DNA of 64,000 nucleotides from Thermomonas aquatica. GTDB taxonomy: Bacteria > Pseudomonadota > Gammaproteobacteria > Xanthomonadales > Xanthomonadaceae. Position numbers and translations under genes: made by a program. The DNA lies in assembly GCF_006337105.1 (NCBI RefSeq), contig NZ_CP040871.1:372001-436000 (forward strand), in the 5' to 3' direction. Positions 8,101-14,973 of the stretch are shown here, piece by piece (position 1 is the stretch's first letter; each line of letters starts with the position of its first letter). The notes under the pieces are model-generated. The model saw nothing but the letters and a program-made list of their open reading frames with translations, searched no databases and had not been told where the DNA came from.

Positions 8101-8569
8101 GCGGCGCGCCGTCGGTGGCCGCGTCGGGGCCCACGGTCAGGGTCGAGAAACTCATGGTGATCGCCTGCAGCTGCAGCGCGATGTAGGGGATCAGGCCGAG
8201 CACCGTCACCAGCGTCACCGTGGCCGCCAGCCAGGCGTCCTTGCCGAGCCGGGTGGCGATCAGGTCGGCCAGCGAGGTGGCATTGCTCTCGCGCGCCAGC
8301 CGCACCAGCCGGATCATGAAGAACACCGCGAGCGCGTAGAACAGGATCGCGCCGATGAAGGTCGGCGGCAGCGGCCAGCCGTAGCGCGCGGCCTGGGTGA
8401 CCGTGCCGTAGAACGTCCACGAGGTGCAGTGCACCGCCAGCGACAGCGCGTAGACGTGGCGCCAATGCTTCGCGAACACGCGCGGATGGCGTTCCGCGTA
8501 CAGGCCGGTGCCGAACAGCAGGCCGAGCCAGGACAGCGCCGCGATGACGACCGCCGCGACGCTCAGCAT
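5198..8569 (-). CDS. Hybrid histidine kinase with sodium:solute symporter-like N-terminus, PAS and receiver domains
   Basis: A protein of about 1,123 residues. Residues 1-510 hold many membrane helices resembling the SLC5/SSS symporter module of CbrA-type kinases. A PAS domain lies near 620-735, then a short coiled coil. The dimerisation box has the phospho-accepting histidine at about 781 (AIGHDLLQP). The ATPase domain has an N-box (NFLANALRY, about 890), DTGPGI (about 921) and GLGLGL. A C-terminal receiver has its acceptor aspartate at about 1052 (IFDYHLD). I prefer the ATG at 8569, preceded by AAGGTGG, over the ATG at 8599, which adds 10 residues. It probably senses a carboxylate and phosphorylates the LuxR-type regulator at 1147-1812, since both lie in the 3HB cluster and no other partner is visible. 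Confidence 0.85.
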   Translation of the reverse strand: MLSVAAVVIAALSWLGLLFGTGLYAERHPRVFAKHWRHVYALSLAVHCTSWTFYGTVTQAARYGWPLPPTFIGAILFYALAVFFMIRLVRLARESNATSLADLIATRLGKDAWLAATVTLVTVLGLIPYIALQLQAITMSFSTLTVGPDAATDGAPPVWRDGALYVALAMALFAIVFGTRRASAAEHNRGLVLAIAFESMFKLLAMLALGGFVWFGLRELPAAAHALPAQPAGGFVPLVILGTLAMFLMPHQFHVGVVECREESDVRTARWQFPLYLLLIALPALPLARAGMAQFGDRVPSDMYALALPLAQGNQAIALLVFLGGLSAATGMVIVGTLAMSLMIGNHWFAPGLLRGAWARGIGDGGRGDHRGDLLLLRRAGIVAIMLLGWAYSRLLSGNEALADVGAVSFSALATLAPALAFAVWRPQTPASAATAGVLAGFVAWSWVMLVPMIAATAGADPAWLREGPFGLHWLAPEALFGLTGWSRLGRAVGASLFVGSAVTLTFAATRAAPHRREARGSDLQTLRNAGRRFLPPQRVDELLRNAPANGAVPLAIESRLEHELAAILGSASARLLLDAARRDAAVSDQHGADRRGADLDTVAAIVGEASEDLRFNQRVLEAALENMSQGISVVDAGLRLVAWNKRYAELFGFPPGMLRVGLPIAEASAWALREVAGIERQDDALQRRLDHMRAGSTHLSERVFPDGSIIEIRGNPMPGGGFVATFTDVTAFREAETGLMRINETLEQRVDERTALLESAKREAEHANDAKSRFLAAIGHDLLQPLHAAHLFADTLQQRGDGEQRALAMQICGALDSTTDLLTTLLDMSRLEAGGLVPEPRAFPLGDVLEPLVAQFGVIAAERGLRLRHVPTRAWVRSDPQLLRRVLQNFLANALRYTEAGGVLLGVRRHGDALRIEVHDTGPGIDAGQREAIFEEFRRGDDAPGQGLGLGLAIARRIAGLLGSGVRLRSVPGRGSAFAIDVARASAAHPQHPSPRGLAGLRVLIVDNEAQALDALAGVLRSWGCEVVAVGDGDAAAAALASSPCALWIFDYHLDAGDDGVALHARLAGRHGAPPCLILSADQTGAVRMAAQEAGLPLLMKPLRPLALKSVLDRMLAARAVG

Positions 8570-8637
8570 CGCGCCACCTTCAGCCATGTCGGCGGGCATT
8601 CGTCATCGATCAGCATTCGTCGGCGAGCATAACGCGA

Positions 8638-8657
8638 CGGCGGGCCGAAGCCCGCCG
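8638..8657 (-). terminator. GC-rich hairpin downstream of the TonB-dependent receptor gene
   Basis: An 8-bp perfect stem (CGGCGGGC / GCCCGCCG) with a TTCG tetraloop when read on the minus strand, 28 bp after the receptor stop codon. No T-run follows, so it may act as a weak terminator or a 3'-end stabiliser. Confidence 0.45.
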
Positions 8658-8685
8658 CCGCCTGACCTGCGTGGTACCGCGAAGA

Positions 8686-10938
8686 TCAGAAGTCGTAGCG
8701 CACGCTCAGGCTGTACTGGCGCGGCGGGCCGTAGAAGCCGGTGCGCACGCCGAGTGCCGGGATCACGTAGCCGGTGGTCTTGTAGGCCTTGTCGGCCAGG
8801 TTGCTGCCCTGCAGGGAGACCGTCCACGCGGCGTTCGGCTTCCAGATCACGCCGGCGCCGACCAGGCCATAGCCGTCCTGGGTGATCGGCTGGGTGAGCA
8901 CGCCGGTCACCGGGTCGCGCAGGATCTCGGTGGTGGCGGTGACCTCGCTCTGGTACGAATAGCCGACGCGCGCCGACAGGCTGCCGGCCGCGCCGAGGTC
9001 GGTGTGGTATTCCATGTTCAGCGCGCCGGAGAAGTCCGGGGCGTTGGTGAACGGCTGCTGGTCGGCGATGTTGACGTTCTTGAACATGTAGGTGTCGAAC
9101 TTCGCGTCCAGCCAGGCCAGGTTGCCCGAGACGGTGAAGTGGTCCGTCGCCAGCCACTGGTACTCGGCCTCGAAGCCGTTGACCGTGCCCTCGCCCGCGT
9201 TGGTGAAGTCGCCGATGAAGGCCTTGGTGTTCTGCGCGGTGGTGTACTCGGTGAAGATCGAGAGCTGGATGTCCTTGTACTTGTTGTGGAACGCGGACAG
9301 GTTCAGGAACAGGCGCTGGTCGAACAGGCCCATCTTGCTGCCGACCTCGTAGCTGTCGACCTGCTCGTCCTGGAACGGATCGGCGGTGCGCGGCACCGCG
9401 GTGGCGTTCGCGCGGATGTTGAAGCCGCCGGACTTGAAGCCGCGCGAGGCCAGGCCGTACACCATGATGTCCGGGGTGACCTGGTAGTCCAGCGAGATCT
9501 TCGGCGACAGGTTCTTGAAGTTGATGGTCTTGTCGAAGCTCGCCGCCACCGCGCCGGTCGGGCGGGTGAAGGTGGCGTCGGTGTAGCTGATGTTGCGCAC
9601 GATCGCGTGCTTGTCCTCGCTGGTCCAGCGCAGGCCGGCATCGACCCGGAACTTGTCGCTCACGTCGAACGTCCAGTCCGCGTAGGCGGCGAAGCTCTCG
9701 GTGTAGACGACGCCATGGGTGTCGCCGAACAGCAGGTTGTAGAAGTTGTTCAGCACCTGGCCGCCGGCCTCGCCGTCGAACATGTAGATGCCCATCACCC
9801 CGCGCGCGCGGCCGCCGGCATCGTAGTTGGCCTGGAGTTCGTGGCTGACCTGCTGGTCGCTGTAGAACGCCTTGACGTCGGCGATCTTGTCCTGGGTGGT
9901 GTCGAAGTCGATGTTGGTCTCGGTGTCCGACTCGCGCTTGGCGAGCACGTACTTGAACGTCCAATCCTCGTTCGGGCGCAAGTTGACCGTGGCCGACGCG
10001 CCGCTGAGGGTGGTGTCGTTGACGTTGGGCATGCCGTTGCGCACGTCGTAGCGGTCCGCCAGCGGCGGCTTGGCGCCGGTTCCGCCGTACGCCGGGAGCG
10101 AATTGAACGGGTTCGCCGCCAGCATCTGCGCGCCGCGCACGCCGGAACTGTCGTCGACGTGGTCCAGCGCGAACTGCAGGTCCACCGCATCGGTCACGTA
10201 GGCGCCGAGGTTGGCGCGGAACGCGCGGATCTTCTTGTCGCTGACCTGGGCGCCGGTGACCAGGTTCTCGCCGAAGCCGTCGCGGTGCAGGTCGGCCACG
10301 GAGATGCGCCCGCGCAGGAATTCGCTGCCGCCGAAGCCGCCGCCGACCGCGGCCTTGAAGTCGCGCTGGCCGTAGTTGCCGACGGTGACCGAGCCGTAGC
10401 CGTTGAAGTCGGGGCGCAGGCCCTTGGAGATGTACTTGATCGCGCCGCCGATGGTGTTCTTGCCGTACAGGGTGCCCTGCGGGCCGCGCAGCACCTCGAT
10501 GCGGTCGACGTCGAACACGTCGAGCAAGGCGCCCTGCGGGCGGGCGATGTAGACGTCGTCCATGTAGATGCCGACGCCCGGGTCCACGCCCCACAGCGGG
10601 TCGGACTGGCCGACGCCGCGGATGTAGGCGGTCAGCGTGCTGCTGGAGCCGCGCGCCGCGTAGATGGTCAGGTTCGGCACCTGCGCATCGAGGTCGGACA
10701 GGTCCTCGACATCGAGCTTGTCCAGCGCATCCGCGGTGAACGCGGTGACCGCGACGGGCACGTCCTGCAGGGTTTCCTCGCGCTTGCGCGCGGTGACTTT
10801 CACCGCCTCCAGCGTGGTCGCCTTCTTCTCGCCTTGCGCGGATGCCCCCGCATCCTGGGCGAATGCCGGCATCGCGATGGCCAGCATCGACACCGCCAGC
10901 ACGCCATGGATCGCCAGACTCAATTGCTTGCGCTTCAT
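8686..10938 (-). CDS. TonB-dependent outer-membrane receptor
   Basis: A 750-residue receptor. A signal peptide (MKRKQ..., cleavage after AFA near residue 27) is followed by a TonB-box-like segment (TLEAVKVTARKR), a plug domain from about 55 to 175 (DVPVAVTAF, YIRGVG, RIEVLRGPQGTLYGKNTIGGAI) and a 22-strand-type barrel ending in the outer-membrane signature RYDF. The ATG at 10938 is preceded by a strong AGGAGG; an upstream in-frame ATG would bury the signal peptide. It imports a substrate across the outer membrane using the TonB system. It is divergent from a GntP-family permease and lies beside the hybrid kinase, so uptake of 3HB oligomers or a related compound is plausible but unproven. Confidence 0.88.
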   Translation of the reverse strand: MKRKQLSLAIHGVLAVSMLAIAMPAFAQDAGASAQGEKKATTLEAVKVTARKREETLQDVPVAVTAFTADALDKLDVEDLSDLDAQVPNLTIYAARGSSSTLTAYIRGVGQSDPLWGVDPGVGIYMDDVYIARPQGALLDVFDVDRIEVLRGPQGTLYGKNTIGGAIKYISKGLRPDFNGYGSVTVGNYGQRDFKAAVGGGFGGSEFLRGRISVADLHRDGFGENLVTGAQVSDKKIRAFRANLGAYVTDAVDLQFALDHVDDSSGVRGAQMLAANPFNSLPAYGGTGAKPPLADRYDVRNGMPNVNDTTLSGASATVNLRPNEDWTFKYVLAKRESDTETNIDFDTTQDKIADVKAFYSDQQVSHELQANYDAGGRARGVMGIYMFDGEAGGQVLNNFYNLLFGDTHGVVYTESFAAYADWTFDVSDKFRVDAGLRWTSEDKHAIVRNISYTDATFTRPTGAVAASFDKTINFKNLSPKISLDYQVTPDIMVYGLASRGFKSGGFNIRANATAVPRTADPFQDEQVDSYEVGSKMGLFDQRLFLNLSAFHNKYKDIQLSIFTEYTTAQNTKAFIGDFTNAGEGTVNGFEAEYQWLATDHFTVSGNLAWLDAKFDTYMFKNVNIADQQPFTNAPDFSGALNMEYHTDLGAAGSLSARVGYSYQSEVTATTEILRDPVTGVLTQPITQDGYGLVGAGVIWKPNAAWTVSLQGSNLADKAYKTTGYVIPALGVRTGFYGPPRQYSLSVRYDF

Positions 10939-10992
10939 CGTTCCCCTCCTGAGGGCACATCCAATCCGCGGACTCATGCCGCCGTTGTGCGC

Positions 10993-11039
10993 ACGTTAGG
11001 CAGTTCGCGGCGGGGCGGGCATTGGACGTTAGGACAATG
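10993..11039. promoter_or_regulatory. Candidate operator: ACGTTAGG direct repeats and CATTG-N10-CAATG inverted repeat
   Basis: In the 159-bp gap between the divergent receptor and permease genes, ACGTTAGG occurs at 10993-11000 and 11026-11033, 33 bp apart (about three helical turns). The second copy sits inside an inverted repeat CATTG (11020-11024) / CAATG (11035-11039). Such an arrangement suits a dimeric regulator serving both promoters. The LuxR-type regulator of the cluster is the obvious candidate; this is inference. Confidence 0.4.
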
Positions 11040-11097
11040 GGCCGCGGCGGCGATGGCGCCGACACTCGCAGCCCTGACCGATGCCCACGGGGCCGCA

Positions 11098-12516
11098 ATG
11101 GCTTTCCCCGCTTTCGAATTCCTAGTCGTCCTCGCCGCGCTCTGCTTCCTGATGTTCGTGGCCTACCGCGGCTACAGCGTGATCCTGTTCGCGCCGGTCG
11201 CGGCCTTGGGCGCGGTGCTGTTGACCGACCCGCAGCTGGTGGCGCCGATGTTCACCGGCCTGTTCATGGACAAGATGGTCGGCTTCCTCAAGCTGTACTT
11301 CCCGGTGTTCCTGCTCGGCGCCATCTTCGGCAAGGTGATCGAGCTTTCGGGCTTCTCCAAGTCCATCGTCAGCGCGACGATCCGGCTGGTCGGCGCGCAA
11401 CGGGCGATCCTCGCCATCGTCGCGGTCTGCGCCCTGCTCACCTACGGCGGCGTGTCGCTGTTCGTGGTGGTGTTCGCGGTGTACCCGTTCGCGGCGGAAC
11501 TGTTCCGCCAGTCGGACATCCCCAAACGCCTGATCCCGGGCACGATCGCCCTGGGGGCCTTCACCTTCACCATGGACGCGCTGCCGGGCACGCCGCAGAT
11601 CCAGAACATCATCCCGACCACCTTCTTCGGCACCGATACCTGGGCCGCGCCGGTGCTGGGCACGCTGGGCGGGGTGTTCATCCTGATCGTCGGCCTGCTC
11701 TACCTCGACTGGCGCCGCCGCGCCGCACTGAAGGCCGGCGAAGGTTATGGCGATGCCGCCACCCTGGTGAACGAGCCGGTCGCCTTCGCCGGCGGCAAGC
11801 TGGCCAACCCGCTGGTCGCGATCGCGCCGCTGCTGGTGGTCGGCATCGTCAACAAGCTGCTCACGTTGTGGATTCCGAGCGCCTATGGCGAGAGCACCAG
11901 CTTCGATCCCGCGGTGATCGGCAGCGCCGCGCCGGTGGTGCAGGAAGTGTCGAAGGTCGCCGCGGTATGGGCTGTGGAAGGCGCCTTGCTCGCCGGCATC
12001 GCCTGCGTGCTGCTGTTCGCGTGGAAGCCGGTCGCCGCCAGTTTCGCCGAAGGCAGCAAGTCGGCGATCGGCGGCGCCTTGCTGGCCGGCATGAACACCG
12101 CCTCGGAATACGGCTTCGGCGCGGTGATCGCGGCCCTGCCCGGCTTCCTGGTGGTCGCCAATGCGCTGGGTTCGATCCCGAACCCGCTGGTCAACGAGGC
12201 GGTCACCGTCACCGCGCTGGCCGGCATCACCGGCAGCGCCTCCGGCGGCATGAGCATCGCGCTGGCGGCGATGGCCGAGACCTTCATCGCCAACGCCAAC
12301 GCCGCCGGCATCCCGATGGAGGTGCTGCATCGCGTCGCCGCGATGGCCTCCGGCGGCATGGACACCCTGCCGCACAACGGCGCGGTGATCACCCTGCTGG
12401 CGGTGACCGGCCTGACCCACCGGCAGGCGTACAAGGACATCTTCGCGATCACCTGCATCAAGACCATGGCGGTGTTCGTGGTGATCGGCCTGTTCTACGC
12501 GTTCGGCGTCGTCTGA
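11098..12516 (+). CDS. GntP-family permease, probable D-3-hydroxybutyrate or related carboxylate transporter
   Basis: A 472-residue integral membrane protein with roughly 12 or more hydrophobic helices across its whole length. It has family-typical segments such as LLTYGGVSLFVVVF, LPGTPQIQNIIPT, the conserved GGMDTLPHNGAVIT, and GITGSASGGMSIAL. GntP members are proton symporters for gluconate and other hydroxycarboxylates; some Xanthomonas members are annotated as 3-hydroxybutyrate permeases. With 3HB dehydrogenase and an oligomer hydrolase in the same neighbourhood, 3HB is the best guess for the substrate. The start is the ATG at 11098; an in-frame ATG at 11053 would add 15 residues that do not look like part of the first helix. 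Divergent from the TonB-dependent receptor. Confidence 0.82.
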   Translation: MAFPAFEFLVVLAALCFLMFVAYRGYSVILFAPVAALGAVLLTDPQLVAPMFTGLFMDKMVGFLKLYFPVFLLGAIFGKVIELSGFSKSIVSATIRLVGAQRAILAIVAVCALLTYGGVSLFVVVFAVYPFAAELFRQSDIPKRLIPGTIALGAFTFTMDALPGTPQIQNIIPTTFFGTDTWAAPVLGTLGGVFILIVGLLYLDWRRRAALKAGEGYGDAATLVNEPVAFAGGKLANPLVAIAPLLVVGIVNKLLTLWIPSAYGESTSFDPAVIGSAAPVVQEVSKVAAVWAVEGALLAGIACVLLFAWKPVAASFAEGSKSAIGGALLAGMNTASEYGFGAVIAALPGFLVVANALGSIPNPLVNEAVTVTALAGITGSASGGMSIALAAMAETFIANANAAGIPMEVLHRVAAMASGGMDTLPHNGAVITLLAVTGLTHRQAYKDIFAITCIKTMAVFVVIGLFYAFGVV

Positions 12517-12556
12517 CCCTTGCCAGTCCGCGCCATGGCCCGCACCATGCCGGGCC

Positions 12557-13849
12557 ATGAACGAACCAACCACTCCCCACGCGCTCTCCAACCGCACCAC
12601 GCCGACCTGGGAAGTGGAGCTGCTGATTTCCGGCGTGGCGGTGTTCGCCATGCTGCAACTACCGGGGCAACTGGACGATGCGCTGTTCGCTCTGGAGCCG
12701 CGGTTCGGGGGCGACTGGCGCGAACTCCTGAAGCTGGTCTACATCTACGCGAAAAGTGCCGCACTGATCCTGGCCGTCACCTTCGTCCTGCACCTGTTGT
12801 TGCGTGCACGTTGGATCGCATTGGTGGGCATGCATTCGGTCCATCCAGACGGGATCCGGCTCGATGCACTGGATATGGGGCCGATCCAGCGCGAGATCGA
12901 GGAGGCAAGTGATACGTCGATCCCGGAGCGCATCGAACGCGCGGACAACCTCGCGACCACGGTCTTTGCGATCGGGGTGATGCTGGCGACGATGCTGGCC
13001 GGCATCGCCGTGGTGGCCACCACGGCGTACGGCATGGGCGTGCTCGCCGCCGCCATGAGTCATGGTCGCATTGATGCCTTGAAGACCATGATCATGGTCT
13101 TCTGCCTGGTGATGGTGCCGTATAGCGTGTTGATCCTGCTCGACCGCTACCTGGCCCCGCGGTGGCCAGCCGATGCCCGATCGCGCAAGGTTGCGCGCAC
13201 GCTGTTGCGGGGCTATACCCGCATCGGGTTCAGCCGCAGCAACAACACGATCATGGCCTTGCTTGCCAGCCATGGCGGCGACCGCAAGGCCATCCTGCTG
13301 ACGACGGCGGTCATGTTCGTAGCGCTGGTCGGCTCCGTCATGTCATTGGCGATGCTCAGCAAGCCGGACCTGCTTGGCAACTACGCACTGTTCCCGCAAG
13401 CGGAAACCCGGTCGGTCGACGCCGCGCACTACGACGACCAGCGCGATCCCGCCCGCGATCCCGCCACCCCGTACATCCAGTCCGCCGTGGTTGCCGGCCC
13501 CTACCTCAAACTTGTGGTGCCCTATCGCCCAAGGTTCGACGAACCCGCCATGCGACGCAGTTGCGCAAGCGTGCAAACCGCGTCGGAAGCGCAGCAGGCA
13601 ACCGAGCGCCTGGCATGCCTGCAACGCCTGCGCGACGCCAGCTTGGACGGCAAACCCGTGGCCGGCCTGCATTACGAAATCGCCAGCGACCCGCGCACGG
13701 ACCGTCCTGCACTGCTGGCGATGATCGACGTCCGCGGTTTGGCCCGCGGCCGCCACGAACTGCACATCGCGCGCCCGCCGCGAACGGATCGCGAGCCGGA
13801 CAAGGATGCCCCCGACCCCGGCTACGACGCCATCCCGTTCTGGCGCTGA
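12557..13849 (+). CDS. Uncharacterised multi-pass membrane protein
   Basis: A 430-residue protein I do not recognise. It has about five hydrophobic segments: near residues 22-42, 68-87, 135-160, 175-196 and 250-272. A soluble, probably periplasmic, C-terminal half runs from about 285 to 430, rich in Asp, Arg and Pro, with two cysteines in a short disulphide-like arrangement (RRSCASVQ and RLACLQR). Codon use is somewhat less GC-biased than in its neighbours (more T and A at third positions). The ATG at 12557 lies 40 bp after the permease gene. The next gene, dinB, follows 32 bp downstream but has its own promoter-like element. No function is proposed. Confidence 0.7.
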   Translation: MNEPTTPHALSNRTTPTWEVELLISGVAVFAMLQLPGQLDDALFALEPRFGGDWRELLKLVYIYAKSAALILAVTFVLHLLLRARWIALVGMHSVHPDGIRLDALDMGPIQREIEEASDTSIPERIERADNLATTVFAIGVMLATMLAGIAVVATTAYGMGVLAAAMSHGRIDALKTMIMVFCLVMVPYSVLILLDRYLAPRWPADARSRKVARTLLRGYTRIGFSRSNNTIMALLASHGGDRKAILLTTAVMFVALVGSVMSLAMLSKPDLLGNYALFPQAETRSVDAAHYDDQRDPARDPATPYIQSAVVAGPYLKLVVPYRPRFDEPAMRRSCASVQTASEAQQATERLACLQRLRDASLDGKPVAGLHYEIASDPRTDRPALLAMIDVRGLARGRHELHIARPPRTDREPDKDAPDPGYDAIPFWR

Positions 13850-13868
13850 TCGCGCGACGCGACATCCG

Positions 13869-13874
13869 TAGAAT
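13869..13874 (+). promoter_or_regulatory. Putative -10 element of dinB giving a leaderless mRNA
   Basis: TAGAAT lies seven bases before the GTG start of dinB at 13882, with no Shine-Dalgarno sequence in between. A transcript starting at the usual distance from this -10 would begin at or beside the start codon. The -35 is weak (CTGATC, 17 bp upstream). Confidence 0.4.
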
Positions 13875-13881
13875 TCCGGGT

Positions 13882-14973
13882 GTGAGCGAGGCCCCGCAGC
13901 GCAAGATCATCCACGTCGACATGGACGCGTTCTACGCGTCGGTGGAGCAGCGCGACGATCCCGCGTTGCGCGGCAAGCCGGTGGTGGTGGCCTGGCGCGG
14001 CGCGCGTTCGGTGGTCTGCGCCGCCAGCTACGAAGCGCGCGTGTTCGGCGTGCGCTCGGCGATGCCGGCGGTGCGCGCCGAGCGCCTGTGCCCGGACGCG
14101 ATCTTCGTGCCGCCGGACTTCGTCCGCTACAAGGCGGTGTCGAAACAGGTGCGCGGGATCTTCGAGCGCCACACCGACCTGATCGAACCGCTGTCGCTGG
14201 ACGAAGCCTACCTCGACGTGACCGCGCCCAAGCAGGACCTCGGCAGCGCCACCGCCATCGCCACCAATATCCGCGACGCGATCCGCGAGGAGACGCAGCT
14301 CACCGCCTCCGCCGGCATCGCGCCGAACAAGTTCCTGGCCAAGATCGCCAGCGACTGGAACAAGCCGGATGGGCAGTTCGTGCTGAAGCCGGCGATGGTC
14401 GATGCGTTCCTCGCCCCGCTGGCGGTCGGCAAGCTGCCAGGCGTGGGCAAGGTGATGGAAGGCAAGCTGGCCGAACTCGGCATCGCCAGCTGCGCCGACC
14501 TGCGCGGGCTCGGCGCCGAGGCGCTGGAACAACGCTTCGGCCGCTGGGGCCGGCGGCTGCACGAACTGTCGCAGGGCATCGACGAACGCCAAGTGCAACG
14601 CGAACGCCCGACCCTGCAGATCTCCGCCGAGGACACCTTCGAGCGCGACCTGCCGCTCGCCGAACTGGAGCCGCATATCCGGCGCCTGGCCGCCAAGGCC
14701 TGGGCCGGCTACCTGCGCGAGCGCCAGCAGCATCCGGACCGGATCGCGCGCACGGTGGTGCTGAAGCTGAAGACCTCCGACTTCCGCACCCTGACCCGCA
14801 GCCTGACCACGGCGGACCCGCCAACCTCCGAACTAGCCTTCGCCGACATCGCCTGCGCGCTGCGCGAGCGCGTCGAGCTGCCCGCGCGCACGCTCTACCG
14901 CTTGGTCGGCGCCGGGCTCGCCGGGTTCGCCGCGCCCGACGGCGCGCGCGCGCAGGACGACCTGTTCGCCTGA
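13882..14973 (+). CDS. dinB: DNA polymerase IV (Y-family translesion polymerase)
   Basis: A 363-residue Y-family polymerase that copies past damaged template bases. The N-terminus carries the catalytic HVDMDAFYASVEQRD, followed by the second acidic pair in LSLDEAYLD, then TASAGIAPNKFLAKIASDWNKPDG (family hallmark), a helix-hairpin-helix around VGKLPGVGKV, and the little-finger domain. The C-terminus QDDLFA fits the QxxLF beta-clamp binding motif. The start is a GTG at 13882 (MSEAPQRKIIHVDMD). Its TGA at 14971-14973 directly abuts the stop codon of the convergent hydrolase gene at 14974, leaving no room for a separate terminator. LexA control cannot be confirmed; I see no clear SOS box. Confidence 0.95.
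   Translation: MSEAPQRKIIHVDMDAFYASVEQRDDPALRGKPVVVAWRGARSVVCAASYEARVFGVRSAMPAVRAERLCPDAIFVPPDFVRYKAVSKQVRGIFERHTDLIEPLSLDEAYLDVTAPKQDLGSATAIATNIRDAIREETQLTASAGIAPNKFLAKIASDWNKPDGQFVLKPAMVDAFLAPLAVGKLPGVGKVMEGKLAELGIASCADLRGLGAEALEQRFGRWGRRLHELSQGIDERQVQRERPTLQISAEDTFERDLPLAELEPHIRRLAAKAWAGYLRERQQHPDRIARTVVLKLKTSDFRTLTRSLTTADPPTSELAFADIACALRERVELPARTLYRLVGAGLAGFAAPDGARAQDDLFA

Noticed and set aside
5354..8632. A 1,092-codon open frame on the plus strand across the hybrid kinase gene
   Set aside because: Its product is low-complexity Arg/Gln/Ala/His sequence with no domain, whereas the minus strand encodes a complete kinase. Long antisense frames are expected at this GC content.
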